Shown here one piece after another: positions 22,065 through 28,210 of a stretch of DNA of 28,210 nucleotides (within the stretch, counting starts at the first letter, position 1; every line of letters starts with the position of its first letter). Position numbers and translations under genes: made by a program. Under the pieces are notes generated by a model. The model made no database searches. It worked only from the letters and a program-made list of their open reading frames with translations, and was not told the DNA's origin. Origin of the DNA: CAYVQF01 sp964454015 (GTDB taxonomy: Bacteria; Myxococcota_A; Bradymonadia; UBA4248); the NCBI GenBank assembly GCA_964454015.1, contig CAYVQF010000069.1:1-28210 (forward strand), written 5' to 3'.

Positions 22065-23264
22065 ATGTCGACGCTCAGTGGACGAATCGAAGGGAACGCG
22101 ATCATCGGACAATCTGGTGGCCCAACGGCAGTGATCAATCAGTCGCTGGTCGGCTGTGTCGAGGGCCTGCGCAAGAGCACGGCGGTCAAGAAAATCTACG
22201 GCGCGCGCCACGCCGTAGCGGGCATGGTGACGGCCGATTTCGTCGATCTCACCGACATGCCTCAAGAGCGCTTGGACCGGCTGGCCGTGACGCCCTCTTC
22301 GGCCCTGGGCTCCAGCCGCGACAAACCCGACGCCGCCTACTGCCGCAAGATTTTGGCCACCTTCCAAGCGCATAACATCCGCTATTTCTTCTACATCGGT
22401 GGCAACGACAGCTCCGACACCTGCCGCATCGTCAACGATTTGGCCAAAGTCGAAGGCTACGAGCTGCGCACCTTCCACATCCCCAAGACCATCGACAACG
22501 ATCTGATGTGCAACGATCACACGCCGGGCTTTGGCTCGGCGGCGCGCTTCGTCGTGCAGGCCATGATGGGGGACAACCTGGACAACAAGGCCCTCCCGGG
22601 GGTGAAGATCAACGTGGTCATGGGTCGGCATGCGGGCTTCTTGACGGCCGCCTCCATGTTGGCGCGCCAGCAGGACGGTGACGGTCCCCACCTCATCTAC
22701 GTCCCCGAGGCGGTCTTCGACATCGACAGCTTCCTCGCCGACGTCGATCGCGTGCGCACCAAGTACGGCCGCTGCCTCATCGCCGTCTCCGAAGGCATCC
22801 ACGACGCCGAGGGTCAGCCCATCGCGGCGAAACTGGCTGAGAGCGTCGAGAAGGACTCCCACGGCAACGTCCAGCTCTCGGGCACGGGCGCCCTGGGCGA
22901 TTTCCTCGCCAATTTGGTCAAGACTCGCCTCGGCGTCAAAAGGGTGCGCGCCGACACCTTTGGCTATCTCCAGCGCAGCATGGCCGGCGTCTTCAGCCCC
23001 GTCGACGCCGCCGAAGCCCGCGAAGCGGGACGCAAAGCAGCCGAGGTGGCCATCATGGGTAACTTCGATGGCTCCATCGCCATCAACCGGGTCAGCAACG
23101 CCCCCTACCAAGTCGAATACAACATGGTGGCCCTGGAGGACGTGGCGGCCAAGACCCGGCACCTGCCGCAGGAGTACATCGTCGCCGGCAACGACATCCA
23201 TGAGTCGTTCCGCGACTACCTGGCTCCCCTGGTGGGTGAGCTGCCCGTGGTCGAGCAGCTCTGA
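22065..23264 (+). CDS. pfp: PPi-type 6-phosphofructokinase
   Basis: 399 residues from the ATG at 22065, set by AGGAGGT upstream. Phosphofructokinase motifs: 'AIIGQSGGPTAVINQSLVG' (12-30), 'TPSSALGSSR' (76-85), 'FFYIGGNDSSDTCRIV' (108-123), 'PKTIDNDL' (140-147), 'HTPGFGSAARF' (152-162) and 'MGRHAGFLTAAS' (186-197). The Lys in PKTIDND and the non-Gly residue after GGN, where ATP enzymes have GGDG, are the marks of diphosphate-dependent enzymes, so PPi rather than ATP is the expected phosphoryl donor and the reaction would be reversible. The GGND form matches my memory of a bacterial clade of these enzymes. Glycolysis/gluconeogenesis, cytoplasmic. It diverges from the transsulfuration operon across a 282-bp gap with no strong plus-strand promoter visible (a weak TTGGCC-17-TATGGA lies just upstream). 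Confidence 0.92.
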   Translation: MSTLSGRIEGNAIIGQSGGPTAVINQSLVGCVEGLRKSTAVKKIYGARHAVAGMVTADFVDLTDMPQERLDRLAVTPSSALGSSRDKPDAAYCRKILATFQAHNIRYFFYIGGNDSSDTCRIVNDLAKVEGYELRTFHIPKTIDNDLMCNDHTPGFGSAARFVVQAMMGDNLDNKALPGVKINVVMGRHAGFLTAASMLARQQDGDGPHLIYVPEAVFDIDSFLADVDRVRTKYGRCLIAVSEGIHDAEGQPIAAKLAESVEKDSHGNVQLSGTGALGDFLANLVKTRLGVKRVRADTFGYLQRSMAGVFSPVDAAEAREAGRKAAEVAIMGNFDGSIAINRVSNAPYQVEYNMVALEDVAAKTRHLPQEYIVAGNDIHESFRDYLAPLVGELPVVEQL

Positions 23265-23294
23265 TCCGAGTGGTCCCGCGGCGGCGCACCGCAC

Positions 23295-23316
23295 GGGCCA
23301 GCCCCAACGCTGGCCC
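23295..23316 (+). terminator. Stem-loop terminator candidate after the phosphofructokinase gene
   Basis: GGGCCAGC (23295-23302) and GCTGGCCC (23309-23316) form a perfect 8-bp stem with a 6-base loop, 31 bp past the stop codon, followed by a pyrimidine stretch (TTCCCTTCC) rather than pure T. It lies between two convergent genes and may serve both. The remaining 157 bp to the macroglobulin stop show only short palindromes (CCCGCGGG at 23463). Confidence 0.55.
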
Positions 23317-23473
23317 TTCCCTTCCGCGGCGCCCCCAGACCGTTTTCACCTCGCGCTTGACCGTGAGACCATCAACCTAGTCTCGGCGCCCAGAAGCGGT
23401 CAAAGCAAATTCTGCCAAGCCTCTGCGGATGGACGCTATCTGTCCACACAGTCCAAAATTTGGCCCGCGGGTG

Positions 23474-26400
23474 TCAATCGACCACCACCCACGCGCTGGC
23501 GCTCTGCCCCGCCAAGGCCACCGCGCTCTCTACCTCGGCCCGCGACGGTGGCCACCAGAACTGACCCGGGTGCTGGGCCCGCACCCAATAACTCAACATA
23601 TAGTAGCCCGGGCGCAGCTCGAGGGCCGTGATCTCCAGCCCTCCCAAGTCCCAACGCAGCTCGGCAAACCAGCGCCGCGGCGCCCCGTCTTCGCCTGCCA
23701 CCGTGGCCTGCAACCCCGTCGCTGGCGCCGTTGGGATCACCTCGGCGAAGCCACCGGGCCACGCCTCGATCACCGTGAGCGCAGGGGCATGCGCCGCCAG
23801 GTCGATCCCGAGGACCACCTTGACGATGGCCCCCTGACGCACGCGCCAGCGCCCCGTGGCGTCGCGCTGCACATCCCCGGGAGTGGCGCCCTCCAGGCGC
23901 CGCTCCACCCATGAGGTCTGTTGGGCCTGGGGCGCCGCGGCGTCTTCCTCCCCCTCGGGGCCGCCGGCACGGCGCACCACCGTCTCCCGCCCTATCCAGC
24001 TTTGCTGCGCGTCCGAGCTGCCCAGGAGCCGCAGGCGCCCCAGCCCCGCATCGGTGGCCTCCAAGTCGAGGTAGAAGGCCTGGGACGCTCCCGGCGCCAG
24101 CTCCAGCGCGGCCCCATGGCTCACGACGGGGCCGAGGTTGGTGTCAGCGGCGACGCTTAGGGTGCGCGCCTCGGCCCCTGGGTTGTGGGCCACGAGGCGG
24201 GCGCGGGTGCGGTCGCCAACGTAGAGCCAACGCGGCGCTTGGGCGTCCACAGCCAGCGCGTGCGGCGGCGGCAAGGGCGCCGTCCCTTGACCAAAGTCGC
24301 AGCTCCCCCGGCTGGCGATGGCCACAATCTCATAGGGACGCGCGTCGTCGGGCAACTCGAGGCGCACCCGCAGGTGGCCCAAGGCATCGGACTCGCCTTG
24401 GGCCACGAAGGCCGTGGCCCGCGCGTAAGGGCGCGCCTCACGCACAGGGAGCAGGGGCGCCGCCGCGGAGGCGCGCCCGCTTCCGCCGCGACCCACCGTG
24501 GGCGGCCCGCTCATGGCCACGGCCAAGCCCTCCAGCAGGGTCTCCCGCGCCTGGGGCGCGCAGGCTCGGCTCTGCCAACGGGCCAGACGCTGGCCGTGGT
24601 TGGCATAGAAGAAGTCCAAGAGCGGGGCGCGCCCAGGGGCGTCCTCGGCCCAGGCTGCGGCGTCGACGGCCATGACCAGCACATCGGCACCGGCGACGGC
24701 CTCACCCTGGGCGTCGAAGACGACCACATCGACCCAAGCGGGCACCCCGGGGGCCCGCGCCAGTCGCTGCGGCTGGAGCTGGACCTGGAGGGAGAAGGGC
24801 GCTGGGTCGAGGTCGAGGCGCGCGTCGGCGCTGGCGATGGCGGCCACCTGTCCTGGGCGCTGAGGTCCCGCCAGGTCCAGCCATAGCATCCCCCCGGGGA
24901 GATCATTGACCTCAACGGGGAACTTGGCCAGCACGGGCCCATCCTCGAGGTTGAGGGGCATCGTATCGACCCAGCCCCGCCGCTGAAAGCTCAGCACGCC
25001 CCTGGCGGGATAGAAGGGCGCCGTCACCAGCACCTGGGCCTCCTCGCCGGAAACGAGCCTTCCCTGAACGACGCTGAGGCTCGCCTCGTCGCTGGCGCCG
25101 CGCCGCAGCCCACCTCGCTCGGCGGGCCCTTCCCAGTGGATGGCGCTGCGGCTCACCCGCCCTTCCAGATCGACACTCTCCGCGCTGATCGCGAGCGCGC
25201 TGGCCCCCGAATGTGGCACCACACATTGCACCAGCCCAGGGCCAGAGATCACCTCGCAGGTGTGCACCGACGAGGCCCGGGCCTTGGCCAGAGAGGTCGC
25301 GCGGATCGTGAGCGGCCTCCCGGGGATCAGGGCGCCGCTGCGGTCCACGAGCACCGCTTCGATGACCACCGCGTCGGGCCGTCGCTCCGCGCTTGGGCGC
25401 AGACCGACGAGGGCCGCCGCCGCGTGGACATGGAGCTGGTGGTGGGCCAGGTAGCGCTTCCCGTCGGCTCCGGTGGCCGTGGCTTCGAGGGCGACGCGCC
25501 AAGTGCCCTGAGCGCCGCCGATGTGCAGGTGGATTGGCGCGAGCCCATCGGCGCGGGTGCGCCCTTCGCCTGGGCTCGCCTCGACTTGGGGCGCTTGGGC
25601 AAAGGGGGTGCGCGGCGTGGGTCGGTGGTCGCCGAAGTAGAAGCGCTCCCAGCCAGGGACGTGGGTGGGGACCAAGGTGGCTTGGGCCCGCAGCTCCAGG
25701 GGCACCTCGGGCAGGGGATGGCCGATGTCCTCGCTGACACGAACGCCGAGGTCCAGTGTTGCCCCGGCGATGGCGTCGAGGGGTGCCTCCCACTGGGCGA
25801 CCACTGGGGTGGGTGCGGCGTCGCGGATGCGGATGGGCACGGTCCAGGGTCCGCCGGCCCTGCCCTCGGCGCGCAGGGTGATCGTCCCGCGGCCGGGTGG
25901 CGCCTCTGGGGGGATGCGCACGGTGAAGTGGAAGGCACCTGAGGGCCGCAGCGCCACCGGCCCTTGGTCCCACGCGACGCCCTGGCCGTTCTCGGCGCCA
26001 AAGGTGAGTGAGACGCCATCGAGGTGCCCCACGAGCCCACAGCCCTCGTCTTGGAGGTCCATGAGGCGCAGCCACCCATAGAGGTGCACCTCCTCGCCGG
26101 GGATGGCGCTCTCGTGGGCCGTGGCGAAGAAGGCCCGCAGCCACGGGCGCGGCGCCTCGTCCTGGGTGGCCCAGGTGACGTCGCAGGGAATGATGAGGGC
26201 GTCCGCGTCGTGGCGCGCCACGAGGGTGACGCAGGGGCCGGCGAGTTGGACCGTGCCGTCGGTGGCGCTCTGGCCAGGCGCCAGGCCGTCTTCGGCCTGG
26301 AGCGCTTCGAGGCGGACGCCAGCGGCCGGGCTGAGGTCGTCCAAGCGGCTCAGGTGCAGGTGCATGGTGCGCCCGTCGGCGCGCCGCATGGCGCCGAGGC

Positions 26401-28117
26401 GCGTGACCTGGACCCACATGGCGAGTCGCTGAGGTGGTGCCTCTGTCTCGACGCCCTCCATGACGACCACGGCGTGTCCGAGTCCAGCGTCGAGGGCGCC
26501 CCTGACGTCGACGCTGTGGACGCGCGGCGCAGGGCGCGCGGCGAGCGTCTCTTCGCGGCGCAGCGCACCGAGGTCGAAGGGGGCGCCGCCCTCGAGGCGG
26601 CGCAGGCCGGCGTGTTCGCGCACAAAGCGCGGGTATTCTTCCGGAGAGACGGCGAAGATGCGGAGCGTCACCGCGGCCCCAGCGTGAGCGACGGGCACGG
26701 CCGTCGCGCCGCCTGGATCGACCACGACCATCTCCGGCGCGAAGCCGAACCAACGCGTCTCGTGGTCGACGCCGAGGATGGCGCTCCCCACCAGGAAGGA
26801 TTGGCTGCGGGCGGCGCGCAGGCTCCGGCCATAGATATCGCGCAGGCCGCGGCGCACGGTCACGGTGTGGCGCGCGCCGGCTTGGGTGCGGCCGCTGACC
26901 TGGAGCTGTTGCCCGCTCACCCATTCGAGCTTCTGCTCGGCCAGAGGGGGCTCGACCTGGACCGATTGTGGGGTGAAGGCCTGGGTGTCGACGGGGTTGT
27001 TGACCCGAATGGTGAAGGAGATGCGGCCGTTGATTGTGGCGCAGTCGCGGGTGGGGCAGACCATGCTGTCGACGGCGAAGTCCGCCGGGCTGTCGAAGTT
27101 GAAGTGATCCGGGCGCGTGGTGGCCTGGGTCCCGCCGCTGGCCTTGATCCCCGGGCGGAGGGTGACCTTGACCTGCTTGCCTGGGGGGATCTCGTCGATG
27201 AGCTGGACGGCGGCACAGCGGGCCGGCTCGAAGCGTTGTCCCGGTCCAGGTGGGTGGGAGCTCAGCTTCGCCCGTTCTTTCTCGGACAAGGGGCGCACTT
27301 GGGTGACAGCGTAGTCGTAGCGCACCTCGAAGCGTTCGGTGATGCCCTGGTGGTCGATGTCTTGATCGAAGCAGGCCACCACCACTGGCCGCAGGGGATC
27401 GGCGGCGAAGACGGGCCAGCCGTGCCGGATGAGGGGAGGCGCCGCTTGGAAACGCCAGCTCACCTCTTCTGCCAGGAGGTGACCGTCGCGGGAGCGCGTC
27501 TGGGCGGGGACCTTGAAGTGGTAGTCGATGCCGCCAGCGAAGCCCGCGTCGGGGGTGAAGCGCAGGGTCAGCGGGTCACTCCAGCGCCATTGACCGGAGA
27601 GGGGTGGCTGAATCTCGACGAGGGGCGGCGCCGCCTCCCAGGCGTCGAGGTCATCGAGGGCGACCATGGGGTGGGAGAAGAGCACCTCCAGGTGTTGCGG
27701 CGCGAGGACCTTGGTGGGGCGACGCCGTTCTTTGCGCTCGGGCGGTGGTGCGCTCTCGGGGCTGAAGCGGCGCACCACCAGAGCCGCCCCTTCTTTGGCC
27801 GCATCGCCCCTTGCGGCCAAAGAAGGGGCGGCGGCGCCAGGTGCGGGCTCCTCGGCTGCCGCAGGGAGGGCCCGCGGGGCTTCGGGCGGCGGCGCGTCGG
27901 GACCCGGCGCGCCCAGCGGCGGCAAGGGCGGCAGCGCCGCGAGCCCGCCCGGCGCGCCAAGATCGGCGACCACAGGCAACGGCGACGCCTGAGGTGGCGG
28001 CGCCGCCGCTGCCTGTGCCGGCGGCGCCGTGGCCCAGGACAGGTCCAGACTCGGCGCAGGCCAGACCTGGGCTGGGCCACGGCGCGCGGTGGCGTCGACG
28101 CGGGCGTGCACCGCCAC
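23474..28117 (-). CDS. Alpha-2-macroglobulin-like protein lacking a thioester domain, 5' incomplete
   Basis: 1547 residues are readable; no signal peptide is seen and the frame runs into low-complexity sequence, so the true start (expected signal peptide or lipobox) lies beyond or inside the damaged end. Residues about 5-150 are Pro/Ala-rich. An Ig-like first domain begins about 155 ('LFSHPMVALDDL', 'LTLRFTPDAGFAGGIDYHFKV'), followed by bacterial macroglobulin (YfhM/YfaS-like) domains. The A2M core is at about 1226-1380 ('VREARPYARATAFVAQGESDALGHLRVRLELPDDARPYEIVAIA', 'RWLYVGDRTRARLVAHNP'). The C-terminal receptor-like domain ends with 'LRPGYYMLSYWVRAQHPGQFWWPPSRAEV'. Only about 40 residues separate the A2M core from 'GAIVKVVLGIDL', where a thioester domain of about 300 residues would normally sit, and no CxEQ motif exists. 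It is probably a periplasmic protease-trapping relative. Confidence 0.85.
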   Translation of the reverse strand: MAVHARVDATARRGPAQVWPAPSLDLSWATAPPAQAAAAPPPQASPLPVVADLGAPGGLAALPPLPPLGAPGPDAPPPEAPRALPAAAEEPAPGAAAPSLAARGDAAKEGAALVVRRFSPESAPPPERKERRRPTKVLAPQHLEVLFSHPMVALDDLDAWEAAPPLVEIQPPLSGQWRWSDPLTLRFTPDAGFAGGIDYHFKVPAQTRSRDGHLLAEEVSWRFQAAPPLIRHGWPVFAADPLRPVVVACFDQDIDHQGITERFEVRYDYAVTQVRPLSEKERAKLSSHPPGPGQRFEPARCAAVQLIDEIPPGKQVKVTLRPGIKASGGTQATTRPDHFNFDSPADFAVDSMVCPTRDCATINGRISFTIRVNNPVDTQAFTPQSVQVEPPLAEQKLEWVSGQQLQVSGRTQAGARHTVTVRRGLRDIYGRSLRAARSQSFLVGSAILGVDHETRWFGFAPEMVVVDPGGATAVPVAHAGAAVTLRIFAVSPEEYPRFVREHAGLRRLEGGAPFDLGALRREETLAARPAPRVHSVDVRGALDAGLGHAVVVMEGVETEAPPQRLAMWVQVTRLGAMRRADGRTMHLHLSRLDDLSPAAGVRLEALQAEDGLAPGQSATDGTVQLAGPCVTLVARHDADALIIPCDVTWATQDEAPRPWLRAFFATAHESAIPGEEVHLYGWLRLMDLQDEGCGLVGHLDGVSLTFGAENGQGVAWDQGPVALRPSGAFHFTVRIPPEAPPGRGTITLRAEGRAGGPWTVPIRIRDAAPTPVVAQWEAPLDAIAGATLDLGVRVSEDIGHPLPEVPLELRAQATLVPTHVPGWERFYFGDHRPTPRTPFAQAPQVEASPGEGRTRADGLAPIHLHIGGAQGTWRVALEATATGADGKRYLAHHQLHVHAAAALVGLRPSAERRPDAVVIEAVLVDRSGALIPGRPLTIRATSLAKARASSVHTCEVISGPGLVQCVVPHSGASALAISAESVDLEGRVSRSAIHWEGPAERGGLRRGASDEASLSVVQGRLVSGEEAQVLVTAPFYPARGVLSFQRRGWVDTMPLNLEDGPVLAKFPVEVNDLPGGMLWLDLAGPQRPGQVAAIASADARLDLDPAPFSLQVQLQPQRLARAPGVPAWVDVVVFDAQGEAVAGADVLVMAVDAAAWAEDAPGRAPLLDFFYANHGQRLARWQSRACAPQARETLLEGLAVAMSGPPTVGRGGSGRASAAAPLLPVREARPYARATAFVAQGESDALGHLRVRLELPDDARPYEIVAIASRGSCDFGQGTAPLPPPHALAVDAQAPRWLYVGDRTRARLVAHNPGAEARTLSVAADTNLGPVVSHGAALELAPGASQAFYLDLEATDAGLGRLRLLGSSDAQQSWIGRETVVRRAGGPEGEEDAAAPQAQQTSWVERRLEGATPGDVQRDATGRWRVRQGAIVKVVLGIDLAAHAPALTVIEAWPGGFAEVIPTAPATGLQATVAGEDGAPRRWFAELRWDLGGLEITALELRPGYYMLSYWVRAQHPGQFWWPPSRAEVESAVALAGQSASAWVVVD
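27783..27832. repeat. Perfect 21-bp inverted repeat inside the macroglobulin gene
   Basis: The arms 27783-27803 and 27812-27832 are exact reverse complements (each carries the core CTTCTTTGGCCGC or its complement) with an 8-base loop at 27804-27811. The palindrome stays in frame and encodes part of the Pro/Ala-rich linker (around A-A-R-G-D-A-A-K-E-G). No second copy is visible in the window. It could be a mobile palindromic element, a protein-binding or recombination site, or a fold-back sequencing or assembly artefact, as it is within 430 bp of a damaged end. Confidence 0.9.
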
Positions 28118-28123
28118 GGGTGT

Positions 28124-28210
28124 GGGGGGGGGGGGGGGCCGGGGGGCCCCCCACCCCCGGGGGGGGGGGGGGGCCCCCGCCGGGGGCCCCGCCCGGCGGG
28201 GGCGCCGCGC
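28124..28210. other. G/C homopolymer low-complexity end, probable assembly artefact
   Basis: Apart from one A (28153), the last 87 bases are only G and C. They include two runs of 15 G (28124-28138 and 28159-28173) and several nested C/G blocks that are palindromic. This does not resemble the coding sequence next to it and looks like noise at a contig edge. No gene can be supported here; the macroglobulin start is lost in it. Confidence 0.8.

Noticed and set aside
22177..22410. GGND in place of GGDD in the phosphofructokinase as a possible lost catalytic residue
   Set aside because: The same form is, from memory, normal in a clade of bacterial PPi-type enzymes and all other motifs are intact.
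22050..23294. 414-codon minus-strand frame opposite the phosphofructokinase gene
   Set aside because: The plus strand carries unmistakable phosphofructokinase motifs and a strong Shine-Dalgarno; the antisense frame is a composition effect.

Overview
The window is GC-rich, densely coded DNA from a Gram-negative bacterium, most likely a Myxococcota or related former deltaproteobacterium such as Bradymonadales. That is an inference from gene content: a PEGA-domain Ser/Thr kinase, many secreted lipoproteins with Cys-rich, collagen-like, MopE-like and LVIVD-like segments, a sulfatase-modifying-factor-fold lipoprotein, a large alpha-2-macroglobulin and a PPi-type phosphofructokinase. I see no rRNA, tRNA, CRISPR array, transposase, integrase or phage gene.

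Region 1 (148-9626). A plus-strand membrane protein of unknown function converges on a minus-strand block of six genes. Read 5' to 3' on the minus strand the block is: a repeat-built surface protein (9626-6978), a transmembrane Ser/Thr kinase with a C-terminal PEGA-like domain (6837-5179), a TPR membrane protein (5159-4197), a Cys-repeat plus DUF1566-like lipoprotein (4187-3138), an Asp-rich Cys-tailed lipoprotein (3103-1913) and a DUF1439 lipoprotein (1777-1235). The last five look like one operon, and its gene order suggests a kinase working with exported partners.

Region 2 (10019-18762, plus strand). This holds a POTRA/beta-barrel outer-membrane protein, a small Cdd1-type helix-hairpin-helix protein, a pirin, a TPR-like protein fused to an S1 RNA-binding domain with a translationally coupled lipoprotein, a non-catalytic formylglycine-generating-enzyme-fold lipoprotein, and a hybrid sensor histidine kinase.

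Region 3 (18890-21782, minus strand). A tightly overlapping operon encodes cystathionine beta-synthase, a cystathionine gamma-lyase-type PLP enzyme and a SAM-dependent methyltransferase. It is a reverse transsulfuration unit. A good sigma70-like promoter precedes it, with an imperfect palindrome in the spacer.

Region 4 (22065-28210). A PPi-type phosphofructokinase converges on a 5'-incomplete alpha-2-macroglobulin-like protein that seems to have lost its thioester domain. Inside the latter's Pro/Ala-rich N-terminal segment lies a perfect 21-bp inverted repeat. The last ~90 bases are almost pure G/C homopolymer runs and look like an assembly or sequencing artefact at a contig end.

The features most worth following are the TED-less macroglobulin, the intragenic 21-bp palindrome, the tandem-repeat surface protein next to the kinase operon, and the TPR-S1 fusion with its promoter and leader terminator.
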